Counted from the first letter of the stretch, positions 35,074-48,500 are shown. The stretch is DNA of 64,000 nt from Cunninghamia lanceolata (GCA_027924645.1 BSBN01000297.1:4154001-4218000); one strand, 5' to 3'. The notes: generated by a model from the letters alone, not told the origin. Translations and numbers: made by a program.

Positions 35074-35819
35074 TGACTTTGTTGAGCTAATGAATAAATA
35101 ATTGGAAAGTCTATGAAGGCAATTGATCATGGGCACTAAATCTTAAAAATATTTATTTATTGAAAGTTAAGTTATTCTTGTAATTTCTAAGGTTCTTTTT
35201 GGATTTACATGAGTCAAATGTTGGGAGGTTAAATAATTGATTTAAATATTTAGGGAAATTTTATTGATTAGATATGTCAAGCATAACCATTTTTAATCAA
35301 TTTAATTAATCTATTAAACATTTATTAGATCCAGACCAGGTTGGATACTTATATAGACTATCATACAAGTGCATAAGTACTACTAAATTTTTGGTATATC
35401 TCTATGTTTTAACTAGGTTTAATCTTTGTTTGCTTAATATGTTCTTGACATGTCCTTAGGAGTACTTTTCATAATTTATATTTGGACATTCTAGCGCTTT
35501 TATAGAAAAATAGAGAAATACCTACCCCTTAAATTTACAAAAGAAAATGAAAATTAACTTTGTTGAGCTAGAATGAATATAAATAATTGGAAAGTCTATG
35601 AAGGAAATTGATCATGGGCACTAAATCTTAAAAATATTTATTTGTTGAAAGATAAGTTATTCTAGTAATTTCTATGGTTCTTTTTGGATTTGCATGAGTC
35701 AAATGTTGGGACCTATTAAATAATTGAGTTAAATCTTTAGGGAAATTTTATTGATTAGATTTGTCAAGTCTAACCATGTTTAATCATTTTATTTAATCTA
35801 TTAAACAATTATTAAATCA
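35074..35819 (+). repeat. dispersed direct repeat, ~260 bases x2
   Basis: 35074-35331 and 35556-35819 share TTGGAAAGTCTATGAAGG and GATCATGGGCACTAAATC with scattered changes. The spacer also repeats ATACCTACCC(TT)AAATTTACAA near 35520 and 35820. No gene. Confidence 0.75.
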
Positions 35820-36040
35820 ATACCTACCCTTTAAATTTACAAAAGAAAAAGAAAATTAGAGAAATACCTACCCTAATTATCAAAAGAAAAATAGACAAAT
35901 ACCTACTCTAAATTGTTGTATTTGATAAAGAATACTTGCTTCTATCTACTAAAACTTTTGAGATTTGATTTTAATTTTGAAAAAAACTAAAAATTACAAT
36001 TTCTAAAAAATATAATAAAATTAGCATTTTGTATGTAATA

Positions 36041-36280
36041 AAATTATACTTTATTCTAGTTTCTAGACCTAGTTGACATATAGTATCTACCTAAGACACC
36101 TAGATTAAATTATACCTTATTATAGTCTCTAGACCTAGTTGACATGTAGTATCTACCTAAGACACCTAGATTAAATTATACCTTATTCTAGTCTCTAAAT
36201 ATAGTTGACATATAGTATACCTAAGACACCTAGAATTTATATACCTTATTGTAGTCTAGACCTAAGACATCGAGAGACAC
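36041..36280 (+). repeat. 66-base tandem repeat, three units plus partial
   Basis: Units start at 36041, 36107 and 36173 (AAATTATAC...), each with CTAGTTGACATATAGTATCT or a close variant and CTAAGACACCTAGA. A shortened fourth follows from 36239. Confidence 0.85.
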
Positions 36281-36720
36281 CTATTATAGTTAGAAGCCAA
36301 GACACATAGAGACACTTAGATTTTATACATTATTCTCTAAGTTGAGACCTAAGATGTATATGTACTTGACACCTATTATATAGCTAAGGTCACACCTATT
36401 AAATTATATATCAAACTCTAAGTCACCTAATTTAAAGACTACATGTACTTGACACCTAGAAGTTGAAGACTCTATAGCTCACATGTAGAGATCATACATG
36501 TGCAACAAGAAACAATAAATTGAAATCCTTTTAGCTCTACACGATTGCACAAACAAATCTAGAGGTCAGGCCACGATGAAATGTAAATAAAAATTTAGAA
36601 CCTAGAGATCATTTGATTTAAAGATAATTTTTTTAAAGAAGTTCCATTGAAATTATAATGAAAGGAAAGAACTATTAAAGTATAAATTAAAATAATTAAT
36701 AGTACAGGTCTAGTGAATAC
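36281..36720. other. non-coding tail between repeat and gene
   Basis: Contains eroded GACACCTA phrases of the repeat to about 36470, then unique AT-rich sequence. This is 3' of the minus-strand gene. Confidence 0.4.
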
Positions 36721-38169
36721 CTAAAATAAAGTGTAAGTTGTTGTCCACATTTTTCATACCACATCAATTGGTTCAACTCACTCTTCAATAACATGTAATA
36801 TTATCTCATGGTCATCTCTATCTAGTCTCCACTTTTGATGTCCATGTGCACGTGGAACTTGACGAAGAGATAGGCCGGTAGCAATTACTAGGTGGCTATA
36901 CTAATACACCATGTTGTCAGATTGGTAATCAATAAAATGAATCCCATTTTGAACAATTTTGAATTGTTTGAGATATGTCCCTTGCACTACAAATGAACCT
37001 GTGGGAAACAAAATTCCATCACTTGTTTCTTGTTTTGTTAACTTCATCCTCTCTTCTGTGCAACATAATAAATACTAATTAACACTTTCTATGTTTCTAG
37101 CCTTTGCTATGAATGCAAAAACATCTCCTATACCATGTAATGAAATGTAAAAAAATAGAATGTGTCATGAATTTTGATATTTAATAACCAAATTACAATT
37201 AAATTTTATCAACATATTAAAATTTAAAAATTGAAAGTTACAAACTTTGCATGATATATATACCTTTTTTAACAAATCCTAAAATGTGGTCATAATCAAT
37301 TGAAATCAAAGGAATGTCTTTAAATCTTTCATATTCATCTTCGTCATATGTGTTAGTAATAACTAGTGGCACCCAATTCTATTCATTGACATATCCACAT
37401 TGTTGGTTATTGCAATTCTCATAATTTCCCAAAATGCATTCATAACAAAAATAAGAGTAATCCCTAGTGCATAATGTCCATGTGTGCCTATCTATACTCA
37501 TGACACAATGTAAAGATCTTGTTTTCTCTACCCTCTTGCATCTATACATTGTTCTTCTATCCACACCTACAAATATTATATATATATAATACATGCTTCA
37601 CAATTATAATTTTGTCCAAAATAATAAAACTATAACCACAACATGAAATAAAATAAATATTTAAGTAAATAAATTAAACAAGTCAAACATTTTTCAAGCA
37701 ATACATACCTAATATCTCCTAGAACACTCTATTTGGATGTGGGTTCCTCCCTAAAGATGTGTTGATCTCACATGCAAAGTTTTTCTTTCACTATTCAACA
37801 ACATCATGTACATCATTTTTACAATCTCCCTCATAATTCATTTGATGTTTTCTTAGAGAATGTTTGATGCAAGCTCCTGCGCCATCATGTTCACCCTTTC
37901 CATGCCCACTCTCAAAGAAACTTCAAACATGTGGTTTATCGTAATTTTGATGATATCTACAAAGTGCATAAAATGACCTTGATGATTTGAATTGTGATGC
38001 ACACCCATCTAACCATACAAAATAATTTTCAATTTTCACACCCCTTGTTACCAAATTGTTAAAAAACTTCTTAAAGCAATGTTCTACAAAATGTGTGTCA
38101 TGCTCTTTATCATCACTAATATAAAAGTGATATTCTTTATTAATGACTCATTGTTGATATGTACTGTCA
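36721..38169 (-). pseudogene. C-terminal half of a transposase-like gene, three exons
   Basis: Minus-strand exons at 37709-38169, 37264-37566 and 36721-37127 are separated by introns with GT-AG ends (37567-37708, 37128-37263); the stop is at 36721-36723. The first exon carries WLDGCASQFKSSRSF and then SFFESGHGKGEHDGAGAC, a D-G...GHGKG-D-G arrangement. I recall it from a widespread family of uncharacterised proteins, probably transposon-derived, in plants and animals. Exon two is Cys-rich. Exon three has IHFIDYQSDN. Stops lie at codons where Trp or Gln is likely. The reading frame is cut at 38169 by the giant retrotransposon and resumes at 60294. Family identity is inference. Confidence 0.6.
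38165..38169. other. target-site duplication, left (TGTCA)
   Basis: TGTCA directly before the LTR start TGTTGTGTGG; the same five bases follow the right LTR at 60294-60298. Confidence 0.9.
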
Positions 38170-38480
38170 TGTTGTGTGGTTACATAACACGACCCATTTT
38201 GACTTGGCAAAACAAGGACCCAACTTTTTTTGGCTTTGCTTGTGTGTTCTTCTTGCTGGTGGTCTGGTAAAAGTAAGTCAATGCAGATGATCCTGCATAA
38301 TGGAAGCTGGGGAAGTCATCATAATGAGGTTAGTTTTTCAAAGTTCTTATTTCATTTCATTAACCTCATATTTGGAAAGAGCATTAAATTTCATGAAGGT
38401 TTGCCTTTTACATCACCCTGATATTCCTTAGGATGTGAAAGTTATGAATGGTCAAAATCTTGGTCAAACTTGATATTCAT

Positions 38481-38490
38481 AAAGGGGGGG
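38481..38490 (+). promoter_or_regulatory. polypurine-tract-like run inside the left LTR
   Basis: CATAAAGGGGGGGTAAG; the same sequence is at 53698-53707 in the right LTR. It looks like a plus-strand primer but lies ~315 bases inside the LTR. Confidence 0.4.
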
Positions 38491-38639
38491 TAAGTCATCA
38501 TCATATTTCTCAATATCAGTTATCTTACAAAAGATCACCTTGATCCAATTTATCACCCAATAAATTATCTGTTCGTGACCTGTGGACGTCATTTTTAGGT
38601 GGTGGTGATACTTACCCGTCAAACAACATGTATTCCGTG

Positions 38640-39125
38640 AGGATGATATTTTGAAACATCACTCGATATTTTGAATATTACCTTATCTTTCAAATATCAT
38701 CCAGTCGTGAAATATCACCCTAAAGCCATTATCCTAATGACATCATCCAACCCGATAACAAAGAGAATCGACATGATGATGACATCATCATCATTTTACC
38801 TCGCGGAGGTATATTTCCTAAAATCACCCTTTCATAAAACATGACGATGACGTCATAGTGCTTCAACGATAGACTAAACCAATATCATAGCGACATCATC
38901 ATGATATTCTGAGAGGGGTCACTAAAGCAATGCATAGGGTCATCATCCTTTTCAAAATATCACCTGATATTTTGAACATCACCTGATCTTTTATAACATG
39001 ACCCAATGGTTTGAAAATAACTTGATATACCGGCATATGTGTTCCCGCAAAGACGTGGATGGTCATATTATGAGATGGCCATAGTTTGAATATCACCTGA
39101 TATTCAAAATATCACCCAATATTTC
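38640..39125 (+). promoter_or_regulatory. upstream motif array in the left LTR
   Basis: Repeated ATATCACCTGATATTTTGAA-like units (about eight, some reading TGAATATCACCTGATATTC). A palindromic TGACGTCA lies at about 38848, and GATGATGACATCATCATC at about 38775. TGACGTCA is a bZIP target. The array sits upstream of the ORF promoter and recurs at 53860-54350. Confidence 0.45.
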
Positions 39126-39357
39126 AAAAGATCATCCTCCTCTTCTTGCCATGTGACATTGAATGCTCATTAATGTGGTAGGTGTTTCCTGCTGATTGTT
39201 AACGCGATGATCACACTTGGCAACATCTGGAGGTTTCCGTGTAGAGACTCAATGATTAGGATTGATTCAATTAGATTGTGCCCTAAATGACTAGATAAAT
39301 GGGTTCAAGATGAATTCACAACGTCATTATGCACTTAACTTGCGATTAAATCAGTTT

Positions 39358-39365
39358 TTATATAG
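39358..39365 (+). promoter_or_regulatory. TATA box of the LTR-embedded gene, left copy
   Basis: TTATATAG followed by GAGCCGAGCTCCC, unchanged in the right LTR at 54578. It lies ~140 bases before the splice donor. Confidence 0.55.
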
Positions 39366-39502
39366 AGCCGAGCTCCCAAACCTTCCTACGAGCCACCTGT
39401 AGACGTATACAGCTTGAATCAGAATGAAGAGCATGATTATCATCAGTATCAAGATTATTCCCTTATAATCATCACTGTAATTCAAAGGGATAAGTACACT
39501 AG

Positions 39503-39698
39503 GTAAGTAATTGAAACCCTCCTGCGGTTATTCTATGCATATTTAGGTAACATGATGTTCACTGATTTGGAGCTATGATTTCTGTATATCATGATGAAAT
39601 AAGTGTTTAATAAACATATACATGATGCCATAAAGATGTAATATATATGCATGTATGAGATGAAGCATAAATCTTGAGACTAGTTCTCGTCATTCCAG
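39503..39698 (+). other. 5' leader intron of the LTR-embedded gene, left copy
   Basis: Donor AG|GTAAGTAAT and acceptor TTCCAG|GA, 196 bp, T/A-rich, ending six bases before the first ATG. The same intron of equal length is in the right LTR. Confidence 0.65.
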
Positions 39699-39704
39699 GA
39701 AATC

Positions 39705-42700
39705 ATGGCGGACAAAAGATTGATGAAGTCTGAGGCATAATTTGTTAGGCCAATGTTTGCACACCCTAAGGGTGTACAATTCAAGTACAGAATTATAGGA
39801 GACACTCACCAGGGTAATATAGATTTGGTCACATGGGCAGACAAGATGCACATTAATAATGAAGACATTCTGCTTGAATCTGTTTTTGTGTCCGGGATGT
39901 GGAATGCAGCTGGTTTTCCATATTCCATGGAAGCTCTTGAGCTAGTTATTGAGTGTGCCAGAAATTATAATCCCCAAACAAGGAGGGTAGAGAAACATGG
40001 GAGAATATATGCAGACTTCTCTATCAAGAGCCTTTCCACCATGTTCAATTTGCCACTGGGTAAGAGTGTTCTCATTGTCGACTTGAAGAAGCTGGAAACA
40101 GAATATGAAGCTAATAAGAAGGCTACTAGGAAGAGAATGTATGGATGGAGAGCCAAAAACAATTCTTATACAACCGCATCCAAGTTGCCTGTTCATTTGT
40201 ATAAATTTGACTTTGATGACTAATATCAGTTCATGATTGCCCTACTTAGCCGGGCAACAGGCCAACCAACAACTGGAAGTTTCAAGGATTAGATGTATGG
40301 AGTCATCCTGATGTGCCTATACATTGATAACAGGCCATTATGGGCCAAAACGATAAGTGATGCTTTGAATGAGAAACTAAAAAACCTAGGAGGTACAGAA
40401 TGTGCTTTCTATATGACCTCATACATTGTTTATGCATGTGCCTATAAAGGTACATTTAATGGATTGACTATAGTGGTGAGGATTGGTGGCACCACCAATG
40501 ATGCATACATCTGGGACCATTATCCCTAGCTACAAAGAGTAAACTACCTCCAAGATTATAAATTGGTGAATGATGCATTCTCTATGCCTCTAGTAAGGAC
40601 CATGGAGGAAGACAGAACTAAGAGACTGAGCATGGAAGCTCAGGAGGTAATATACAAGCATGGAGCCTAGTTCATTCAGTTTGCAACTTTTTCATACATT
40701 AGGATTGAAGGATTTCTAGACCACCCTCTCATGCTCCCAAGATATCCAACTGATGTTGTAGTGTTAATGGAGTTCATGAGGTAGGTTGTAGAAATACTGG
40801 ATGCTTATAAAGATAATAACAAGCTTCCCCCAGTATTGTTTCTAGTAACAATGGGCTGGTATATGTGCCCAGACAGTGAAAATATTAAGAAAGCCATAGA
40901 TGGCTTAACAATGATGATGTTACAGCCATTTCCATTGATAAGATCATATGATCCTTATGGAAGGATGCAGAAGATCATGGGATAGCCCATTCACCACAGA
41001 CATCTTGAATATTTTTGGGCAGATTGTGAAGATGAGGCTGAAGTCCAAAGAAGAAGGTATCAAAGGTTAACACTTAACCAAATCAAAATCTTTGGTTGCA
41101 TTTCCATCCCAATACAAATGAAGAAAGATGATGGAATGATAATGGATGATGAATATGAAGAGAAGAAGATATACAACGATACCATATCAGCCTCAGATCT
41201 TACCATGCAGGAGGACATCTCCTTGGATCCATTCACATGCAGGATATTACAGCTAACCCAAGCTTGGGTGGATGAGCAGATAAATGTACTGAAGAAAAAA
41301 GGTGTGGCCCTCATAGTAGATAACAAAAAGAAAGGACAAGAACTCTCTAGTGATGATTAGGATGATTTCTTGAATTAGAAGAGGAAATCCAAAGGAGACA
41401 GGTTGCCACCTTAGCAAAAACAGAGAAAAAGACCTCCTAGAGGTAAGAAAACTGAAGAAGAACCCAAGGGGGTCATTATTGAGAGAATAATAGCCACAGC
41501 TAAGGAAGCGGCAGCATCAGGAGAAGCATTAGCTTCAGGCCAGGCTTCAGCATCATCTATGACTCCTCCATTGGTGAAACAAAAGTCTAAGAGAATCCAA
41601 AGAGAAGATGTAATGGCTACTGAGACCTATGAGGAAGGTCAAGCTTCATAGAAACAAATGGAAGAGGATATCCCTCTGGAAGAGGAGCCTAAGGAAGAGG
41701 AAGGCCCTATATCATTCAAGAGAAAAAGAAGGGCACCTCAGGTGATGACACCCACACCGAAGAAAACTAGAACATCCATGAGAGCTAAAATAAAGCAAAG
41801 CCCCATTATGCTAAGAGGGGCAGGCAGTGAAGTTTTTAGAAAGGAGTTACAACACAATGTACCACTTCCTACCATTGTGAAATTTAAAACTGAACAAGCT
41901 GAAGAGAAATTCAAGGAAACTTCTAGAACAGTTCCAAGTGATCTTGTCTCGTTAGAGGAAATAGTAGATTTGTGTGATGATGATGTGGTTAAGGATGTAA
42001 CTGCTCAACAGATGGAAACACTTGCTGCAATCACCCACATCACTCCCTTTGGGACCCCATCAGTACAAGGAATTGGAGAAAAATAAGTTGAATAGGAAAA
42101 GGAAAGAAGCCCCGAGAAAATTACACAGCAGATAGGGCTAGATGAATTAGTTGAGCAGGTCACCATCTCTGAAGTGGTGGACCTCTCATATAGAAAAGAT
42201 GCAAGTCCTCAGCATCATGCCAGTGCACCTGATGATGTGGGTAAAATTGAAGAAATAAAGTTGATCAAAGTGGAAATGCACACTCTGGATTTGGGTCAAT
42301 CACAACAAGATACAGATGATGAACCCGAGATAGTAGAAGTCCAAGAAAAAGGTGAAGATGAAAAGGTCATATCAAGTGAGGATGCCCTTTAGACTCAAGA
42401 GACCTCAGGAGATAAAGAAAAGTCAATTCATGATGATTTGAAAACTCAGGAGGAGGTATGTACTTCAGGTACAGAGAAAGATATGACGCAAGATCAAGCA
42501 AAAGCACCTAAGGTAGATGAAATAATATCCACTGATGCAAGCATACCTCAAGATGAGGAAATTAATAAAGTGGATGAAGTTAGAATGGAGGAAGCAAAAG
42601 ATCAGGGTCATGATATTCATGATGATCAACAAGATCACCCTCCAGAAAAAGAAGTTCCTTGTCAGGAAGATGTACCAAAAGATCACTCTCATGAAGAGCA

Positions 42701-44031
42701 TCATGAGGAAGAAAAAGGGAAATCACCTTCTCCATCAAAAGAAGATGCACTTATAGGAGATCAAGGTGATCATCATGATGATGAAGGAAACCAAGGTACA
42801 AAGGATCAAATTCCTCAGTGGCTAGAAAAAGAAATTGGTACTGAAACAGGTATGGAAATTCAAGAATTTGATATATCTACATTATTTTTAGAAACATTAA
42901 TAAAGCCAAAGAGGAAGGCTAGGTTGACTTCAGCCATTAGAGGAGATCCTACAACAGGCAGGAGGACAGTGTAGGTAGCACTCCCTACTATGGATAAGGA
43001 GAAAGGTAAAATCACTCTAGATGAATTCCAGATCAGCACAATAGATTTAGGGTTTGCTAGGAAAGGACATAATTGATTCATTAACCCAGAGAGTCAAAAG
43101 AGAAAAGGATAAAAATAAACAACACAAGGAGCACATTGCTCAGGTGCATACATATATAAAAGGGCTAATTAACCTTCAGGCTACTTGAACTGATCATGCA
43201 GTCCCATTGACTGCTATTTCCCAAGAGGAGGTAAATAAGTTGGATCTCATGAAGCATGAGTCATCCATATTGAGAAAGTTGATGTCCTCCACATTTGGTA
43301 CATCAGAGGAAGTAGTAAAGGCCTCTTTGAAGAGGTGGAATTCCCTCAGTATCTCCAGGAAGAAGGTAGATAAATTGCAGATGGAGACTAGGAAAAGGTC
43401 TTTCCAATTAGAGAAGACATTAGCTGTCCTGGATGAAATAAAGAAGATCAATCCTCAAATACTTATAAGCAATCAAGTGCTGAATAATAACAGTGCATTA
43501 TTGATAGATATATGGTATAAAGACATCCAATTTGAATGTGATGTACTTAAAAGATGCAACAATAAGCTAAGAGATATTAGCATGAAACTACATGATATGA
43601 TGTCTTTTGAAGTAGAAATTTTGGAAATGCTGGAAGGGAAGGTGGAAGGGAAGATAGAAAATCAAGACGAGGAGTTTGCAATCGAAGCTCTACATAATAA
43701 CTTCCAATTAGTTGCAGATGATCCACTAAGCCACTTGACAGAAGAAGTCATGGATAAAATGATGAGGATCAAGGTCAAAGTGGAAAATTATAATGAGACA
43801 CTATACAATAGAATCAATAAACTGGATAATCTCTGAAGTAAATACCAAGCACATAAACATGCCATTATCAAAGCAAGAACTCAAGATGGTTGAGAAATAG
43901 ACAAAATAATGCAGCTGTATGAAAATGTCAGGGTAATTATGTAGGCTCATATACAAGGTCACAGTCATCATGATAATGAAGATACAACAAGTGATGCACT
44001 TGATGATGAAGAGCATGAATCTGACAGGTAG
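39705..44031 (+). pseudogene. LTR-embedded ORF, left copy; large protein of unknown function
   Basis: ATG at 39705 (MADKRLMKSEA) opens a frame to about 43060. A ~22-base deletion then shifts it to the frame ending at 44029-44031. The first ~480 codons look globular (GMWNAAGFPYSMEA, GRIYADFSIKSLSTMF, GGTECAFYMTSYIVYACAYK). Next come a Lys/Arg-rich stretch (KRKRRAPQ, KKTRTSMR), likely nuclear-targeting, and a long acidic His-rich linker (HSHEEHHEEE). The C-terminus is helical (about 43207-43836), coiled-coil-like. Many stops are TAG where the right copy has CAG or TGG. Two (39738, 40290) and the stop at 43834 are shared by both LTRs. I recognise no family. Confidence 0.7.
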
Positions 44032-44221
44032 ATAAAGATGTAGCATAAAGCAAATATCAGCATCTGACACTTAAGGAAAATAAGTATTTCAGATGGTTGC
44101 CAGCTGGCAACCTATGCCACATGATAATGTTTACCAAGTCAAAGAAGAATATTCACCATAGATATTCATAGATAAATCTTGATCGTAGATCATTTTTTGT
44201 AACTGATTCCTCACCTTGTTC

Positions 44222-44230
44222 TATAAAAGG
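44222..44230 (+). promoter_or_regulatory. TATA box for genomic RNA, left LTR
   Basis: TATAAAAGG in TGTTCTATAAAAGG, shared with the right LTR and the 2.57-kb LTR. It lies downstream of the ORF and ~830 bases before the LTR end. Confidence 0.6.
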
Positions 44231-45059
44231 TGCAGGGATGCCTCATTTTCGTTCATTCAAAACTTAATTGAAATCTGTTTGCTGAAGTATTCAGGACTCA
44301 TTTCAAAGCTATTGTATATGTACATGTCTTTTGCATACTTAATGAAAGAGAAGAGCATTTTGATTACAAATCTTCGTAAATCTTGAGTAATCTGCGTCTG
44401 AATTTTGGATATGTGCTTTGATTTAATGCGTGCCTTGGAGTACTCATCATTTTGCATGTATTATTTTCATTCACCATCCTCTGAAGTTTGCATCGACTGT
44501 ATCTAGTTGTGGAACATCTTGATGAACATATGGTTTGATTTCTTCTCCTAATGATAGTATCAAGTGTGTATGTGGATCAGTAACTGAAGGTTCAACATTA
44601 ATTTGAAGTTTTCTTTCAGTTTCTTTCAATTTTAGAGTAATTTACCATCATAATTGTGAATAATTGATAATCTTAAGCAAACAAGTACAAATATGCAGAC
44701 ATCTCATAGATAAATGAACATATTCAGCATATTTGAGGGTAAAGCATGTCAGAAAGGATAAATATCATGCAAAGATTCAAAGATAAACACAATATTTGAA
44801 GCATATCTTGTGTAAAAATAACTATCTGTACAGCATCATTATAGGAAACATTATCTTACAGATGAGATCCACGTAAGGCCCCAAAATGGAAACAGCGACA
44901 CACATCAACCTCTGAGTAATGTCAGAGGATTAAGACCTAATCACCGGAGACTTGGGATCATGAATTCTTTGAATTCATTGTATCTTTCAAGATGAATAAA
45001 GGTTATTGTGTACTTTTAGTCTATGTTTGTTTATGACTAACATCATTATCAACATAAAT

Positions 45060-45078
45060 TGGTGCTAAAAGGAGGGCC
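45060..45078 (+). promoter_or_regulatory. primer binding site of the giant element
   Basis: TGGTGCTAAAAGGAGGGCC begins five bases after the LTR. The leading TGG pairs with a tRNA CCA end. It is not the initiator-Met type, and I cannot name the tRNA. Confidence 0.6.
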
Positions 45079-45503
45079 TGAAGCTAAAGCGATTATCATC
45101 AGTACATCAGGTGATGATAAATATTGTAAGGTAACACTTAGACACCGCTAAACTTCTAAGTTAGATGCAAATATTTGTTGTTCTAAGCTGATACATGCTA
45201 ATCCTGTGTAAAGTTTTTGAAATCAATCATAAATATTGCAAGCTTTATGGCCGATCATCATGAATTTGTACTAATAGGCCTTGTCTCATCAAAATTTGCC
45301 TAAATCTTTGAGGTAAATAGCTCGAAAACTTGATATCCTGCTGTTTGTGACACAGAACCTCAAATACTACCTCATATTTGCAGTATCTCTGCAAATATCT
45401 CACAAATATCCAGTCAGTATAATTGTCTGACCATAAATATAGTCCTTGCTGGTGAATTCCAACCGATCTTTACAGTCATCCTGCCGATTTTCCTCAAAAT
45501 TGA
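45079..45503 (+). other. 5' untranslated leader of the giant element
   Basis: Follows the primer site. An ATG at 45247 is in another frame and soon closed. The gag frame is open only after the TGA at 45501. Confidence 0.5.
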
Positions 45504-48500
45504 GAAATCCTGGCTCACAGGATAAATACCAGGTCTAGATCCACTAGAATTTTTTACGAACTACCTGTTAGAGGATTCATACCTAGAATTGTAGATATCC
45601 ATCACACTCCCGGTTCTGGCACATCAGGAGTGTCACCTAAATGTCCTCTCGTGACACCTATTGATCTACAGATACCTAAAAGATCACCTGTACAACCTCA
45701 GGTTCAGCCTCAGCCTGTCATACCTCAAGCTCAGCCTCCTCCAGTTGCAATGTCATTCTTTGTAGCAAAATCACCTTTAAGCTTCACTGCATATCATGAA
45801 TTACCAAAGAATCCAGACAAGCTTTGTCCAAAGTATGATCCGTATCAAGATGCAGATGATCATATCAGAACTTTTAAAGAAGCCTGTTGTAGGGCCAGGA
45901 TAGAACATCAGGATGTTGTATGTAGGTTATTTCATTTTTCTTTAGGAGAAGAAGCCTATGCTTGGTACATTAGCCTTGGTTGATCTTCAATCAGATCATG
46001 GGACATCCTGGAAAAAGCTTTCACTGATAGGTTCAAGGTACCAATTGATCCTTCAATTAACTATCACCTATTTGCCACCATTAAGTGGTTTGAGGGAGAA
46101 CCTATTGCCAATTTTAATGCTAGGTTCCAGAAAATGCTATCCAAGTTAGTTGCTCCATATGTTGTAGCAGATGCAGCTGCTAGGAGTATCTATTATTCAG
46201 CCCTGGAACCTTTAACTTTAATGTTCATCAGGAGGGCTCACCCTGAAATCACAACGTTAACAGGAGCTTTTCAAGAGGCTATTAAAGTCAACCAGCAGTT
46301 AGTCCCTGCTGCTACACCAAACATAGCTTTTCCTACATTCCCTGGTTATCCAAGATATCCTCCCCAGCTACAGTATAATGGAGCCATGATGCCTCCACCT
46401 ACAATGCCTCCAGCAATAATGCCAGCACCTCTGCAAATACCTCCATTGAGCATAATGCCACCTCCAAATGAAAATGGCCAAGTGATGCAGTATCCTGGAC
46501 AAGTCCAAGTACCTCAGGTTATAGACCAGAATAACTAGAACAACAATGGATCCTTATTTTTCAAGCCTTCAACAGAAAATGTAGTAGCTAAGGCTCAGGA
46601 AGAAAAGGAAGAGATCAAAGAAATATCAGCTCAGCTGAGAAAGCTTACAATTGAGATCACTCATTTGAGAAGCCAAAATTTCTACTCTCAGCCTAACCGG
46701 AATAGAGGCTACAACAATGACAGACCAAACTATCTTGATAGGGGATATAACAACAATAACTATAATAATAACGGTGGTAATAACAATCCCCCTAGGCAGC
46801 CTAGAGTATGGAACTCTAGGCCAAATAATGGTTCCCTACCATCACCTTTGGACAACCAGTCTCCTGGTGAAGCTAAATAGACTACCAGGGTCAATCTTAC
46901 TGAGGCAGCCCTCACTAATTGGTGTAGGATACACAATACAAATGCTCATGCAGAGCTAGACTGTCCCTAATTTCAAATTGCTGCAAGTATTTTCCAAACT
47001 GAGGTATCTAATACTGCAAGAAATCCACATCATGTGGAAGGGAATGAACTTGTTCCTTGTGGATATAATTCATCTTTAGTATTGGAAAGCTATACTGATC
47101 AGCCTTATCAGTAGACTATGTCATCTCATCAGCATCATACCTAGACATGTGAAGAATCAGCCCTGACTTTTGAGTCAAATTATGTTTTCCCCTTTGAGGA
47201 TGACAATGAGCCATCAAATGAGCAGGAGGTACATGCTTACCAGTAGCAATACTAGGGGAAGCACAACTATAACTTGAGAAGTAGTGCTAATAGACCTACC
47301 GGTCCATTGACATCTTCCTTACCCCCGAATAATTTTAATACCCCTCCTGATCCGAAAGCAAGTAATAATCTAGGATTTCCTAAGGTCAATACTCAGTATT
47401 TATCATCGCCAAACATAGTATCAAAAGATTTGAGTACGTCTCATGAGTCTGACAAGTTAGTCACCAATCTGGTTGATAAGATGAAGAAGATCAAAATTAG
47501 CCTATCCTTGTTAGAATTGCTGAAAACCCCAGCCATTAAAAGAGCATTTATGAAATCACTAGAGGATCCTACTTCTAAAGAGGATATTCATCCATCAGGT
47601 CAGTCTGGAGGTAAGAATCATGCTGTCAGAGATAACAATGTTAAGACTAAAGTCCCAGCTACTGTTCAAGCTGCGGATACATCTCACATGACCTTGTATA
47701 GAGATAAAAGTGAATCACCGCCATTCCTCCTAACCATATGAATGTTCAGTAAAAACCTGCATAATTGTCTAGTAGACTCAGGAGCATCCATGAATGTCAT
47801 GTCTTTGGCCATATGTAACGCTCTAGGACTACATCCTGCTAAATCTCTGAAGAAGGTAACTCAACTAGACAAAACAGAGGTGAATGTAATAGGGGAGTTG
47901 ACTCACATTCACATGCAATTAGCATCTGACCCTAGGATCCAATACTATATTGACATTTAGGTAGTTGACATACCTGATACGTATGGTATGTTACTTAGTA
48001 GAGATTGGTCCAAGACCCTCAACGGATATATGTCCACTAACTTCAGTCATATGTGGTTACCTTGGAAAGGTATACCAAACTAGATAAGGGTAGATGCTGA
48101 ACCAAGAATGAAACACATGATCACTGAGTATAACAAAACAAATGAGATCATGTACATGAATGTTGAACCCGGAGTATACTCCATTAGACCTCAGACTGTC
48201 AAAATAGAGGAAGTCATGATGTATGACTTTCATGATGATCATGATCCTGATGATCATCCTCACGATGATAATGCTATAGTCTTAGGACTTGATCATGATC
48301 AGGGAGATGAAACAGAAGTAGATCATTTCAGAAGTTTTTAAATATACTTGTCTAAATAGGTAAAACACTGTCGATTACTAGATATACCTATGCATGATAT
48401 TTTGATTGATGGTTGGTGTAGATTACATAATGAAGCACATTCTGAGAAAACTTGTGAAGCATGTACTGACATGATGGAGATCGAGCAAACATGCGGAGAA

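Larger units (their letters stand above)
38170..45054 (+). repeat. left LTR of the giant element
   Basis: Starts TGTTGTGTGGTTAC, ends ATTATCAACA. Order: 38170-38490 leader ending in AAAGGGGGGG; 38491-39350 upstream region with repeated TATCACCTGATATTTTGAA; TATA and spliced leader 39358-39698; ORF 39705-44031; second TATA at 44222; R/U5 to 45054. Relative to the right LTR it has a ~22-base deletion near 43065. Confidence 0.92.

Noticed and set aside
42465..42704. Minus-strand ORFs within the LTR gene (also 57684-57923)
   Set aside because: They are shadows of the acidic sense-strand coding sequence; composition is explained by the opposite frame.
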